This document shows, piece after piece, positions 32,082 through 40,563 of a DNA stretch of 64,000 bases. How positions within the stretch are numbered: position 1 is the stretch's first letter; each line of letters begins with the position of its first letter. Position numbers and translations under genes: made by a program. The DNA is from Streptomyces mutabilis. Its GTDB lineage: Bacteria > Actinomycetota > Actinomycetes > Streptomycetales > Streptomycetaceae. Location of the stretch: the NCBI RefSeq assembly GCF_014649815.1, contig NZ_BMTT01000005.1:124001-188000 (forward strand). Reading direction: 5' to 3'. Under the pieces are notes generated by a model. It was not told the DNA's origin. It did not search any database and saw only the letters and a program-made list of their open reading frames with translations.

Positions 32082-33905
32082 GTGCCCACTCACTCCGCAC
32101 CGCGCCCGGAGTACCCGCGACCGCAGTTCGTGCGCCGCGACTGGCTCAACCTGAACGGCGCCTGGCAGTTCGAGACCGACCGAGGCGACAGCGGGCTCGA
32201 ACGCGGCCTGCTGGAGCGCGAACTGACCGGTGAGATCCTCGTGCCCTTCCCTCCCGAGTCCGAGCTGTCCGGCGTCGGGGACACCGACTTCATGGAGGCC
32301 GTCTGGTACCGGCGCGCCCTCTCCCTGCCGGCCGCGTGGGCCGGGCGCCGGGTGCTGCTGCACTTCGGCGCCGTCGACCACGACACCACCGTGTGGGCCG
32401 ACGGCAAGGAAGTCGCCCGGCACCGCGGCGGCTTCACCCCCTTCACCGCCGACCTCGGCGACATCGCCGGGGCGGGGGAGGAGGTCGTCATCACCGTCCG
32501 TGCCCGCGATCCCAAGTCCGGCCCGCAGGCCCGCGGCAAGCAGGCCGTCCAATACGCCAACCACGACTGCAACTACACCCGGGTCACCGGCATCTGGCAG
32601 ACCGTCTGGCTGGAGCCCGTCCCCGACCTGCACCTGCGGCGCCCCCGCATCACCCCCGACCTGGCCGGCTCCGCCTTCCACCTGGAGCTGCCCCTGTCCG
32701 GCAACCGCCCCTGGCACCGGGTACGTGCCGTACTGAGCGACGCCGGCGGCGAGGTGAGCCGCGCCGAGGCACGCGCCGACCTGGACCTCGCCCCGCGCCT
32801 GCACCTGCCGGTGCCGGACGACCGGCGCCGCGAGTGGAGCCCCGAGGACCCGCACCTGTACGATCTGCGCCTCGAACTGGTCGACGCCGCCGGGCAGGTG
32901 GTGGACAGCGCCGAGAGCTACGCCGGTCTGCGCGCCGTCGGCCTGCGCGGCAAGGCCGTCCTCCTCAACGGGCGCCCGGTCTTCCAGCGCCTAGTCCTCG
33001 ACCAGGGCTGGTACCCGGACGGGCTGATGACCGCCCCGACGGACGAGGCGCTGGTGCGGGACATCGAACTCGCCATGGCGGCCGGCTTCAACGGGGCCCG
33101 GCTGCATCAGAAGGTCTTCGAGGAGCGCTTCCTCTACCACGCCGACCGCCTCGGCTACCTGGTCTGGGGTGAGTTCGGCGACTGGGGCTGCGAGACGGGT
33201 GGCTCCTCGGGCGACAACCAGCGGCCCGACGCCTCCTACGTCGCCCAGTGGCTGGAGGCCCTCGAACGCGACTACTCACACCCCTCGATCATCGGCTGGT
33301 GCCCGCTCAACGAGACCTACCAGAAGCTCCACGACCGCATCACGACGCTCGATGACGTGACCCGAGCGATGTTCCTCGCCACCAAAGCCATGGACACCAC
33401 CCGGCCGGTCGTCGACGCCTCCGGCTACGCCCACCGGGTTCCCGAGACCGACATCTACGACGCCCACAACTACGAGCAGGACCCGGCCGCCTTCCGGCAG
33501 CTGATGTCCGGCCTCGCCGAGGACGCCCCCTTCGTCAACGCCTACGAGAGCGGCGACCCCTACTCCCAGCCCTACCGCGGCCAGCCCTACTTCGTCAGCG
33601 AGTTCGGCGGCATCTGGTGGGACCCCGAGGCGGCCGCCGACCGGTCCGGCGAGGACCGCACCGTCTCCTGGGGTTACGGCGAACGCGTCCGCAACGAGCA
33701 GGAGTTCCACGAGCGGTTCGCCGGCCTCACCGAAGTGCTCCTGTCGGACCGCGACATGTTCGGCTACTGCTACACGCAACTGACCGATGTCTTCCAGGAA
33801 CAGAACGGCATCTACCGCTTCGACCGCGGAGTCAAGCTCGACGTCGAGCGCATCCGGGCCGCACAACTGCGACCGGCCGCGATCGAGGAGCAGGACCCCG
33901 CGTAG
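32082..33905 (+). CDS. Glycoside hydrolase family 2 enzyme
   Basis: A 607-residue intracellular GH2 enzyme without signal peptide, suited to cleaving an imported oligosaccharide. The jelly-roll sugar-binding domain begins PRPQFVRRDWLNLNGAWQFETDRGD and includes WYRRALSLPAAWAGRRVLLHFGAVDHDTTVWADGKEV. An immunoglobulin-like domain follows. The TIM barrel carries the acid/base Glu in GWCPLNETY and the nucleophile Glu in YFVSEFGGIWW. It is shorter than LacZ and lacks its C-terminal domains, so beta-galactosidase, arabinopyranosidase or a related exo-activity are all possible. The decayed GH43 gene next door favours an arabinose/galactose-containing substrate. The GTG start follows CTGGAG. Confidence 0.9.
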   Translation: MPTHSAPRPEYPRPQFVRRDWLNLNGAWQFETDRGDSGLERGLLERELTGEILVPFPPESELSGVGDTDFMEAVWYRRALSLPAAWAGRRVLLHFGAVDHDTTVWADGKEVARHRGGFTPFTADLGDIAGAGEEVVITVRARDPKSGPQARGKQAVQYANHDCNYTRVTGIWQTVWLEPVPDLHLRRPRITPDLAGSAFHLELPLSGNRPWHRVRAVLSDAGGEVSRAEARADLDLAPRLHLPVPDDRRREWSPEDPHLYDLRLELVDAAGQVVDSAESYAGLRAVGLRGKAVLLNGRPVFQRLVLDQGWYPDGLMTAPTDEALVRDIELAMAAGFNGARLHQKVFEERFLYHADRLGYLVWGEFGDWGCETGGSSGDNQRPDASYVAQWLEALERDYSHPSIIGWCPLNETYQKLHDRITTLDDVTRAMFLATKAMDTTRPVVDASGYAHRVPETDIYDAHNYEQDPAAFRQLMSGLAEDAPFVNAYESGDPYSQPYRGQPYFVSEFGGIWWDPEAAADRSGEDRTVSWGYGERVRNEQEFHERFAGLTEVLLSDRDMFGYCYTQLTDVFQEQNGIYRFDRGVKLDVERIRAAQLRPAAIEEQDPA

Positions 33906-33915
33906 CGTGCCGCCC

Positions 33916-33945
33916 GGTCCGGAGGCGGACGGCCGCCTCCGGACC
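33916..33945. terminator. Strong hairpin between convergent GH2 and TauD-type genes
   Basis: GGTCCGGAGGCGG and CCGCCTCCGGACC pair over 13 bp around ACGG, 11 bases after the GH2 stop. It should end transcription from both sides. Confidence 0.75.
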
Positions 33946-33964
33946 ACGCGGGCGGGGGCCGGGG

Positions 33965-34903
33965 TCAGAAGGGGCGGTCGCCTTCGATGGCGACCCGCTC
34001 GGCGACCCGGCGGTCGGTGCCGTAGTCGCCCACCGCGTAGTGCTGCGTGGCGCGGTTGTCCCAGAAGGTGACGTCGCCGGGCTGCCAGCGGAAACGTACC
34101 TGGTACTCGGGCACATGCGCCTGCTGGAACAGGAAGCGCAGCAGTCGGTCACTCTCGTCCCGGTCCATGCCGGTGATGTGCGTGGTGAAGGACGTGTTGA
34201 CGAACAGCATGCGCCGCCCGGTCTCCGGATGGGTGCGCACGACCGGGTGCTCCACGGGCGGGAAGAGCTCCTGGTGCGGGATCAGCCGCTCGGGCTCGTA
34301 GAACCTTGCGAAGCCGGGGATGAAGTCGTGCACGGCACGCGCTCCGTCGATCCGGTCCTTCACCTCCTGGGGGAGGTTGTCGTAGGCCGCCGCCATGTCC
34401 GCCCACATCGTGTCGCCGCCGAACGGCGGTACCTCGCGCAGCTGCAGGACCGCGCCGAGCGCCGGCCGTTCGCGGAAGGTGACGTCGGTGTGCCAGACGT
34501 TCTCGTAGGTCGGAGTGGTCCCAGACCTCTTGTCGAACCGCACGATGTCGTCGCTGGAACCCGCCGCGAGCAGCGGATTGGTCTCCAGCTCGCCCCAGTG
34601 GCCGGCGAAGGCGCGCTGCTGCTCGGAGGTGAGGTGCTGGGACCGGAAGAACAGCACCTTCCACTCCAGCAGGGCGCGGTTCAGCTCCTCGCGCAGCGCG
34701 GGTCCGAGGGGAAGCGACAGATCGACCCCCCTGATCTCGGCACCGATCGTGCGGGCCTGCGGAACGACCTCGAAGAGTTCGTAGGGCCGTTCCTCCCACC
34801 CCTCGGGCAACCGGCGCAGGACGCGCCGCCCCTCGTACAGGCCGTCGCCCGGGATACGCGCTTCGCGCAACTCGACGGCAGGTCCGGCAGACATGACGGT
34901 CAT
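33965..34903 (-). CDS. TauD/TfdA-family Fe(II)/2-oxoglutarate dioxygenase
   Basis: A 312-residue dioxygenase that, by family, oxidises taurine, alkylsulfonates, sulfate esters or aryloxy acids, releasing sulfite, sulfate or a phenol. The iron ligands are His138 and Asp140 in WHTDVTF and His288 in TQHYAVGDY. Arg303 in RVAERVAI should bind 2-oxoglutarate. The N-terminal 45 residues are longer than in E. coli TauD. No sulfonate ABC transporter is adjacent. Upstream lie a consensus promoter, a leaderless leader peptide and an attenuator-like hairpin, so expression is probably conditional. Sulfonate use is likely but unproven. Confidence 0.88.
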   Translation of the reverse strand: MTVMSAGPAVELREARIPGDGLYEGRRVLRRLPEGWEERPYELFEVVPQARTIGAEIRGVDLSLPLGPALREELNRALLEWKVLFFRSQHLTSEQQRAFAGHWGELETNPLLAAGSSDDIVRFDKRSGTTPTYENVWHTDVTFRERPALGAVLQLREVPPFGGDTMWADMAAAYDNLPQEVKDRIDGARAVHDFIPGFARFYEPERLIPHQELFPPVEHPVVRTHPETGRRMLFVNTSFTTHITGMDRDESDRLLRFLFQQAHVPEYQVRFRWQPGDVTFWDNRATQHYAVGDYGTDRRVAERVAIEGDRPF

Positions 34904-34976
34904 GGGAGCTTCTCCCCTTGTGTGGCGGTACGGGTGTCAGGCCGCGGCGGCACCACGACGCGGCGCGGTGGCCAGG

Positions 34977-35009
34977 AAAAATGAAGGCGCTCCGGCTCGT
35001 TCGCCGGAG
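34977..35009 (-). terminator. Attenuator-like hairpin with T run upstream of the TauD-type gene
   Basis: On the minus strand, CTCCGGC and GCCGGAG pair perfectly around GAACGA, and TTTTT follows nine bases later, 73 bases before the dioxygenase ATG. T runs are rare in this genome, so an intrinsic terminator or attenuator between the leader peptide and the gene is plausible. Confidence 0.6.
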
Positions 35010-35076
35010 AATGGGAACCGATGCGCTCTACGCGCTGCGCATGATGCGCGCCGAGCCGTCGGCCCGGAGACGGCCG

Positions 35077-35157
35077 TTATCGACCGGAGCGCTCACATCC
35101 GGTCCGCTCGGGCACGCGAAGACACTCCGCCGTGGTGCCGAACCGGTATGTGGTCAT
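35077..35157 (-). CDS. 26-residue leaderless leader peptide upstream of the TauD-type gene
   Basis: ATG 35157 begins a 26-codon frame starting MTTYRFGTTAECLRV, with cysteines at 12 and 21, ending at TAA 35077. It has no ribosome site. Instead the ATG lies exactly 7 bases after a -10 hexamer, so transcription should begin at or next to the A of the ATG. A hairpin with a T run separates it from the dioxygenase. A leaderless regulatory peptide that senses charged tRNA or another signal is inferred. The peptide itself resembles nothing I recognise. Confidence 0.5.
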   Translation of the reverse strand: MTTYRFGTTAECLRVPERTGCERSGR

Positions 35158-35164
35158 GGCACCG

Positions 35165-35193
35165 ATTGTGTGATCTTCATCGGTTGCTGTCAA
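35165..35193 (-). promoter_or_regulatory. Consensus sigma-70-type promoter of the leader peptide/TauD-type gene
   Basis: On the minus strand TTGACA (35188-35193) and CACAAT (35165-35170) are separated by exactly 17 bases. The ATG of the leader peptide follows after 7 bases, the spacing expected for a leaderless transcript. Confidence 0.65.
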
Positions 35194-35276
35194 TGGGCAC
35201 GTGCGCCCGCTCGGCCTGCCGCCTTGTGCGCACCCGGCCGGTGGGGGAGGGGGCACCGTGGGCCGGGTGCGCGAGG

Positions 35277-35717
35277 TCAGGCCGCCTGGGTCAGCTCCGC
35301 CCGCCCGAAGAGGATGGCGTAACCGGAGGGGAGTTGCGCGAGGACGCGGTCCAGCAGGGCGGGGCCGGCGATGCGAGCGACGACGCCGAGGACGGAGCCG
35401 ACGTCCCAGCGGGTGGTGGCCAGGGTGCCGCCGGTACGGGACGCGAGGTCCCTGACGAAGGCCCATCCGGTCAGTTCGTCCGTCCCCGGGATCTCGGCGG
35501 CGAAGACCCGGGCCGCCTCGCGGGGGAGGCGGGCGGCGAGTTCGACGCGTTCCTCGCCGGTGATGCGGCGGCCGAGGGCCGCCAGGACGGCGGAGACGAC
35601 CTGCTCGGCCCGCTCACGTGTGGGGTAGGCGCCGTTGTAGCGGACCTGCTCCAGCATCTGAACGTACGACACGGCCGGGAGGGTGGTGATCGTCTCCGGG
35701 GCCGTCTTGGACTGCAT
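35277..35717 (-). CDS. DUF2267 protein
   Basis: A 146-residue soluble helical protein of the DUF2267 family: YVQMLEQVRYNGAYPTRERAEQVVSAVLAALGRRITGEERVELAARLPREAARVFAAEI. Its function is unknown, but members often sit beside small heat-shock proteins and stress genes, as here. It ends in SGYAILFGRAELTQAA. A second member follows upstream on the same strand, so the two plus hsp18 may form one stress-response group. Confidence 0.85.
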   Translation of the reverse strand: MQSKTAPETITTLPAVSYVQMLEQVRYNGAYPTRERAEQVVSAVLAALGRRITGEERVELAARLPREAARVFAAEIPGTDELTGWAFVRDLASRTGGTLATTRWDVGSVLGVVARIAGPALLDRVLAQLPSGYAILFGRAELTQAA

Positions 35718-35801
35718 CGGTGAATGAGGCCTTTCTCTGTGGTGAGTTGGTCAGACAGGTCGGGACGGTGACTGTTTCGGGCACGGTGTCGGTCACCGGG
35801 G

Positions 35802-36215
35802 TCAGGGGCTGTGTCCGGGGTCGGTGTCCTGGGGCCGGCCGAAGAGCAGGTCGTATCCGGGCGGGAGCTGGAGCAGGACCTGGCGGGTCAGTTCCTCGCC
35901 CGCGGCGTCGGCGGCCACGCTGAGCACGGCGCCGACGTCCCAAGCCGCGGTCCGCTCGGTGGCCCCCTCGATCCACGCCGCGGTGGCCCGCACGAACCTC
36001 TCCGCGGAGAGGGGCTCGGCGGCCTGGAGCGGATTGAGGAGGATCAGGGCGAAGGTCTCCGGGAGCCGGGCGGCGAGCTCGGCGCGCACCTCGCCGACCA
36101 GGTGGGCGCCCAGGAGGGCGAGGACGGTGCGTGCGGCGCGGTCCGCTTCCGCGCGGCTCGGGTACTCGCCGCGTTCCTGCACCCGGTCGAGGAACACGTC
36201 CCAGTGCATGGCCAT
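35802..36215 (-). CDS. DUF2267 protein, second copy
   Basis: A 137-residue paralogue of the downstream gene, sharing FLDRVQERGEYPSRAEADRAARTVLALLGAHLVGEVRAELAARLPETFALILLNP and the closing PPGYDLLFGRPQ. The ATG at 36215 follows AGGAGGACCCCG. Placed between the other DUF2267 gene and hsp18, all on the minus strand with gaps of about 84-99 bases, it is plausibly co-induced by heat or another stress. The biochemical role is not known. Confidence 0.85.
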   Translation of the reverse strand: MAMHWDVFLDRVQERGEYPSRAEADRAARTVLALLGAHLVGEVRAELAARLPETFALILLNPLQAAEPLSAERFVRATAAWIEGATERTAAWDVGAVLSVAADAAGEELTRQVLLQLPPGYDLLFGRPQDTDPGHSP

Positions 36216-36314
36216 CGGGGTCCTCCTTTCGCCGGCGGTGCGTGGCGGCGGGCGGAGAGCGGGGGCCGCGGGGGAGGCCGTCCGCCCTCCGCCGCCGGGG
36301 TGCGCGGCCGCGTG

Positions 36315-36752
36315 TCAGCCGGAGATCTCCTTGCGGTCCGCGCCGCCCGAGACGGTGATCTTGCGCGGCTTGGCCCGCTCGGCGATCGGGATGCGCAGGG
36401 TGAGCACCCCCGCCTCGTAGTCGGCACTGATGTGCTCGGTGTCGAGGGTGTCCGCCAGCATCACCTGGCGGGAGAAGACGCCCAGCGGGCGCTCCGACAG
36501 CTCCATCTGCACGTCTTCGCCCTTGCTGACGGGGCGGCGTTCGGCCCGGACCGTCAGCATGTTCCGCTCTACGTCGATGTCGATCGCGTCCGGATCGACT
36601 CCGGGAAGGTCGAGTGCGATGACGTACGCGTCACCCTCGCGGTAGGCGTCCATGGGCATCGCCGTGGGACGCGACCAGGTGCCGGACGCGTTGCCGAACA
36701 GCTGCTGGGTGAGCCGGTCGAACTCACGGAAAGGATCGGTGCGCATCAGCAT
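36315..36752 (-). CDS. hsp18: Small heat-shock protein Hsp18 (Hsp20 family)
   Basis: A 145-residue alpha-crystallin-domain chaperone that holds unfolding proteins. The N-terminus [20 protein letters not shown] is typical of the Streptomyces Hsp18 group. The alpha-crystallin domain runs from [30 protein letters not shown] to [18 protein letters not shown], with the LxLRIPIxE signature (C-terminal IxI equivalent PRKITV). The ATG at 36752 has GGAGG 8 bases ahead; the frame's upstream extension is non-homologous. A perfect RheA-type operator lies 63 bases upstream, between this gene and the divergent rheA candidate. Confidence 0.93.
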   Translation of the reverse strand: MLMRTDPFREFDRLTQQLFGNASGTWSRPTAMPMDAYREGDAYVIALDLPGVDPDAIDIDVERNMLTVRAERRPVSKGEDVQMELSERPLGVFSRQVMLADTLDTEHISADYEAGVLTLRIPIAERAKPRKITVSGGADRKEISG

Positions 36753-36814
36753 CGGGAAACACCTCCACTTCGAGCAGAACCGCTCATGCGCTGCTTCCTG
36801 TACTTCTTGTAGCA

Positions 36815-36833
36815 TGTCATCGAAACGATGACA
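36815..36833. promoter_or_regulatory. RheA-type operator TGTCATC-N5-GATGACA
   Basis: TGTCATC and GATGACA flank GAAAC, in fact an 8-bp perfect repeat with a 3-base centre. This matches the operator described for RheA control of hsp18 in S. albus. It lies in the divergent hsp18/rheA promoter region. Confidence 0.8.
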
Positions 36834-36879
36834 AGTAAGGTGTCGCCCTCCGGGTGACGTGACCGAGTGGAGGTGACTC

Positions 36880-37524
36880 ATGACCGCAGACCAGCGGGAG
36901 CCCGCTTCCCGGCCCGCGTCCTTCCTCGCCGCCGAGGCGGCGCTGGCGGCGATCGAGCAGGCCGTGCGGGACGCACAGGCTCCGCAGTCCTCACCGCGGA
37001 CCGGCTCCGACGTCAGCCCCGACCAGGCACTCGCCGCGCTGCTGGTGCTGCGCGAGGTGCGCGACCAGCTCGCCGGCTGGGAGACGGACTTGATCGAGAC
37101 CGCCCGTGCGGCGGGCGCCAGCTGGGCCGACCTGGCCCACCCCCTCGGCGTCGCCAGCAGGCAGGCCGCCGAGCGCCGCTATCTGCGCCTGCGCCCGGGA
37201 GCGCCCGGCACCACCGGCGAACAACGTGTCCAGGCCACCCGTGACCGGCGGGCCGGCGACCGCGCCGTCACCACGTGGGCCCGCGGCAACGCCGCCGACC
37301 TCCGCCAGCTCGCCGGCCAGATCACCGCGGTCGACGGCCTCCCGGCCGAAGCCCGCGCGCCCCTCGTGCAGGCGCTGGGCCAGGACGACGCGGCCGGTCT
37401 CATCGGCCCGCTCACCGGTGCCCGCGACCACCTCGCGGACGACCAGTCGGAGCTCGCCGCCCGCATCGACGACGTCACCCACCACACGGACCGGCTCCGC
37501 CGTGTCAGACCGCCAGCGGAGTGA
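36880..37524 (+). CDS. rheA: RheA-like repressor of hsp18
   Basis: A 214-residue soluble protein divergent from hsp18, the arrangement of the S. albus temperature-sensing repressor RheA. The recognisable part is [57 protein letters not shown]. Its [24 protein letters not shown] segment looks like a helix-turn-helix. The remaining helical region may sense temperature. The ATG at 36880 follows GGAGGTGACTC. The assignment rests on synteny, the operator and the DNA-binding segment. Its last 20 bases overlap the convergent amidotransferase gene. Confidence 0.75.
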   Translation: MTADQREPASRPASFLAAEAALAAIEQAVRDAQAPQSSPRTGSDVSPDQALAALLVLREVRDQLAGWETDLIETARAAGASWADLAHPLGVASRQAAERRYLRLRPGAPGTTGEQRVQATRDRRAGDRAVTTWARGNAADLRQLAGQITAVDGLPAEARAPLVQALGQDDAAGLIGPLTGARDHLADDQSELAARIDDVTHHTDRLRRVRPPAE

Positions 37525-38338
37525 AGGGCCGCATGACGTCCCCCTCGGGCTGGACGACGCCGTAACTGCCTTCGGGCACCTCGTTCCAGACGCCGGGCAG
37601 GTCACCCAGGGGCTCGGAGACGATCAGCCGGGCGTGGTCCGACGCCTCCTTCAGGAACGGCATCCCGGGGTGCAGTGCGCGCAGGCTCTCCACGCGACTG
37701 CTGTAGTACAGGGACCGCGTCTCGGCCTGGCTGGAGTAGCGGAAGGCCCACAAGCGCAGCCCGTCGGTCACGGCCACGGTCATCTGCAGCGGAAACTCCA
37801 CTCCGTGCTCGTGACCGATCTCCTCCACCAGCCCCGCCATCCGGGCCACGGCCGCCGGAGGATCCTCCTCCAAGCCCAGCGTGAGCGCCAGATAGAACAT
37901 CATTTCCGAGTCCGTGGAGCCCTCGATGTCCAGGAAGAGCTGCGGATCGACGGCCAGGGCGAGGTCCCGGCGCAGCCGGTGGAACTCGGCGATCGCGCCG
38001 TTGTGCATCCACATCCAGCGGCCGTGGCGGAACGGATGGCAGTTGGTCTGCTGCACTGCGCTGCCCGTCGAGGCCCGGATGTGCGCGAAGAACAGGGGCG
38101 AGCGGACATGGCTCGCGATCTCCCGCAGATTGCGGTTGCTCCACGCCGGCCCGACCTCCCGCACGATCGCGGGCGTGGTCATCTCCGGCCCGAACCAGCC
38201 GACGCCGAACCCGTCCCCGTTCGTCGTCTCGACGCCCATGCGGGCGTGCAGACTCTGGTCGATCAGCGAGTGCTCGGGCTGGTAGAGGAGGGTTTCGAGC
38301 AGCACGGGCGTACCCGAGTAGGCGAGCCATCGGCACAT
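37505..38338 (-). CDS. Class II glutamine amidotransferase (EgtC/YafJ-like)
   Basis: A 277-residue Ntn hydrolase. The catalytic Cys2 directly follows the start (MCRWLAYSGTP), and glutamine-site elements are ETTNGDGFGVGWFG, HIRASTGSAVQQTNCHPF, WMWMHNGAIAEF and EGSTDSEMMFYLAL. In EgtC this fold removes gamma-glutamyl groups; other members move ammonia. It lies 49 bases downstream of a glutamate-cysteine-ligase-like gene, so the two may build and trim a gamma-glutamyl compound. The EgtB/EgtD/EgtE partners of ergothioneine synthesis are absent. Confidence 0.88.
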   Translation of the reverse strand: MCRWLAYSGTPVLLETLLYQPEHSLIDQSLHARMGVETTNGDGFGVGWFGPEMTTPAIVREVGPAWSNRNLREIASHVRSPLFFAHIRASTGSAVQQTNCHPFRHGRWMWMHNGAIAEFHRLRRDLALAVDPQLFLDIEGSTDSEMMFYLALTLGLEEDPPAAVARMAGLVEEIGHEHGVEFPLQMTVAVTDGLRLWAFRYSSQAETRSLYYSSRVESLRALHPGMPFLKEASDHARLIVSEPLGDLPGVWNEVPEGSYGVVQPEGDVMRPFTPLAV

Positions 38339-38387
38339 CGTCTGCCGCCTCCCTGGTCCCGGCGCCCGCGCGCGGGGCGCCGCACGT

Positions 38388-39866
38388 TCAGTCGACCGGC
38401 CAGGTGTGGACCGGGGCGTTGAGATGCATGTAGTCCATGTACTGCTGGGTCATCCGGCGCAGCGCCTCGTGGCGGCCGGGACGGGCGGTCGCGTCGATGT
38501 GGTGGAACATCTCCTTCTGCCAGACCGCGCCGTTGCGGCCGGTGACGCACCGCTGCTCGATGATGCCGAGCAGCGGTTCCCGCCAGGCCGAGTCCATGCC
38601 GGAGAGTTCCAGACCCCGGTGCGCCAGCGGCAGCAGCCGCCGCAGCACCAGTTCGGGCACCGTCACCTCGCCCACGCCCGGCCAGTACAGCCGGGCCTCC
38701 ATGCCGTGCCGGGCCGCGGTGTGCAGGTTGTCCTCGGCGACCGAGAAGGACATCCGCGACCACACCGGCCGTTCCTCCTCCACCAGGGCGCGGGTGAGGC
38801 CGTAGTAGAAGGCGCCGTTGGCGAGGGTGTCGGCGACGGTCGGGCCGGCGGGCAGCACGCGGTTCTCCACCCGGACGTGCGGTTTGTCGCGGGCGACGGC
38901 GTAGACGGGCCGGTTCCAGCGGTAGATGGTGCCGTTGTGGAGGGTGAGTTCGCCCAACTCGGGGATGTCCCCCCGGTGCAGGGTCTCCACCGGGTCCTGC
39001 TCGTCGCACAGCGGCAGCAGGGCCGGGAAGTACCGCAGGTTCTCCTCGAAGAGGTCGAAGACGCTGTTGATCCACCGCTCCCCGAACCAGACCCGGGGCC
39101 GCACTCCCTGCGCCTTGATCTCCTGCGGGCGGGTGTCGGTGGCCTGCTCGAACAGCGGGATGCGGCTCTCGTGCCACAGTTCCTTGCCGAGCAGGAAGGG
39201 CGAGTTGGCCGCAAGGGCGACCTGTACTCCGGCGATGGCCTGGGCCGCGTTCCAGTAGTCGGCGAACTCCTCGGGGGCCACCTGGAGGTGGAACTGCGTG
39301 CTGGTGCAGGCGGCCTCCGGCGTGATGGTGTCCGCGTAGGTCCGCAGCCGGTCGACGCCGTCCACCTCGATGTGCAGGTCCTCGCCCCGGGCTGCGAACA
39401 CCTGGTCGTTGAGCAGGCGGTAGCGCGGGTTCTCCGACAGGGCCGCCTCGCCGACGTCGGACTGGCGCAGGGTGGGCAGGATGCCCACCATGATCAGGTG
39501 GGCGCCGACCGACTCGGCGCGGTCCTCCGCGTGGTTCAGGGCCGCGCGGATCTCGGTCTCCCAGGCGTCGGGGCCACCCGCCGTCAGCGCGCGGGGCGGG
39601 ATGTTGATCTCCAGGTTGAAGCGGCCCAGCTCGGTGGACCAGGCGGGGTCCGCGATCGCCTCGAGCGCGTCGCTGTTGCGCATCGCCGGCTCGGCCTCGT
39701 CGTCGACCAGGTTCAGCTCGATCTCCAGGCCCACCTGGGGCCGCTCGGTCTCGAACCGGGACTCCCGCAGCATCTCGGCGAAGGCGTCGAGGCACTCCTG
39801 CATCTTGATCCGGTACCGGCGGCGGTCCTCGCGGGTGAAGACCAGCGCCGGGACGTCCCGTCCCAT
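38388..39866 (-). CDS. Glutamate-cysteine ligase family (GCS2-like) enzyme
   Basis: A 492-residue ATP-grasp-related carboxylate-amine ligase of the GCS2 type. Family elements include VGLEIELNLVDDEAEPAMRNSDALEAI near the N-terminus (Mg/ATP glutamates), LGRFNLEINIPPRAL, TSTQFHLQVAPEEFADYWNAAQAIAGVQVALAANSPFLLGK and HVRVENRVLPAGPTVADTLANGAFYYGL. It should join glutamate through its gamma-carboxyl to an amino group, but cysteine is not certain as the acceptor. The ATG at 39866 follows GGGAGG; a GTG at 39896 would add ten residues. It forms a two-gene unit with the class II amidotransferase. Confidence 0.85.
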   Translation of the reverse strand: MGRDVPALVFTREDRRRYRIKMQECLDAFAEMLRESRFETERPQVGLEIELNLVDDEAEPAMRNSDALEAIADPAWSTELGRFNLEINIPPRALTAGGPDAWETEIRAALNHAEDRAESVGAHLIMVGILPTLRQSDVGEAALSENPRYRLLNDQVFAARGEDLHIEVDGVDRLRTYADTITPEAACTSTQFHLQVAPEEFADYWNAAQAIAGVQVALAANSPFLLGKELWHESRIPLFEQATDTRPQEIKAQGVRPRVWFGERWINSVFDLFEENLRYFPALLPLCDEQDPVETLHRGDIPELGELTLHNGTIYRWNRPVYAVARDKPHVRVENRVLPAGPTVADTLANGAFYYGLTRALVEEERPVWSRMSFSVAEDNLHTAARHGMEARLYWPGVGEVTVPELVLRRLLPLAHRGLELSGMDSAWREPLLGIIEQRCVTGRNGAVWQKEMFHHIDATARPGRHEALRRMTQQYMDYMHLNAPVHTWPVD

Positions 39867-39947
39867 CGGCCCTCCCGGTTCGCCTCGCTCGGACACTCCT
39901 CCACCCAGCGTCGCACCACCGGGCGCACCCCACCAGACGGGACGGGA

Positions 39948-39982
39948 ACGGGGCCCACCGAGGCGTGAGCGGTGGGCCCCGT
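39948..39982. terminator. 13-bp hairpin downstream of the cyclophilin gene
   Basis: ACGGGGCCCACCG and CGGTGGGCCCCGT pair perfectly around a 9-base loop, 35 bases beyond the cyclophilin stop. It is a strong GC-rich terminator separating it from the ligase gene. Confidence 0.75.
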
Positions 39983-40016
39983 CCGGAGATCAGGTTCCCC
40001 TACGGCCGGTCGGCTC

Positions 40017-40514
40017 TCAGAGCTTGCCGGACTCCCGGACCGTGATCTTCGCCGAGGTGCGGCCCGACGGCGAGGAGCCGTAGCCCTCGATCTTGTCGAC
40101 CACGTCCGTGCCCTCGACGACCTTGCCGAAGACGACGTGCTTGCCGTCCAGCCACGGGGTGGGGACCGTGGTGATGAAGAACTGCGAGCCGTTGGTGTTC
40201 GGCCCCGCGTTCGCCATCGAGAGCAGGTACGGGCCGGTGTGCTTCAGCTGGAAGTTCTCGTCCGCGAACTTCTCGCCGTAGATGCTCTTGCCGCCGGTGC
40301 CGTTGCCGTTGGTGAAGTCACCGCCCTGGAGCATGAACTGCGGGATCACGCGGTGGAACGGGGACCCCGCGTAGCCGAAGCCGTGCTCGCCGGTGGCCAG
40401 CTCGATGAAATTCTTGGCGGTCTTGGGGGTGACGTCCTCGAAGAGCTCGAAGACGATGCGGCCCGCATCCTGGCCGTCGATGTCGATGTCGAAGTAAACC
40501 TTGGAATTGCTCAT
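40017..40514 (-). CDS. Cyclophilin-type peptidyl-prolyl isomerase
   Basis: A 165-residue cytoplasmic cyclophilin with no signal peptide. The active-site residues are in [28 protein letters not shown] and [36 protein letters not shown], including the Arg, Phe, Gln, and His/Trp positions of the family. [31 protein letters not shown] is the standard opening. The ATG directly follows a G run (GGGGGG) that could serve as an unusual close ribosome site. It is a housekeeping folding enzyme, downstream of GAPDH on the same strand. Confidence 0.96.
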   Translation of the reverse strand: MSNSKVYFDIDIDGQDAGRIVFELFEDVTPKTAKNFIELATGEHGFGYAGSPFHRVIPQFMLQGGDFTNGNGTGGKSIYGEKFADENFQLKHTGPYLLSMANAGPNTNGSQFFITTVPTPWLDGKHVVFGKVVEGTDVVDKIEGYGSSPSGRTSAKITVRESGKL

Positions 40515-40563
40515 CCCCCCATTGTGACCTGCGGGCCCCGGCGATGCCGAACCGGCTGCCCCT

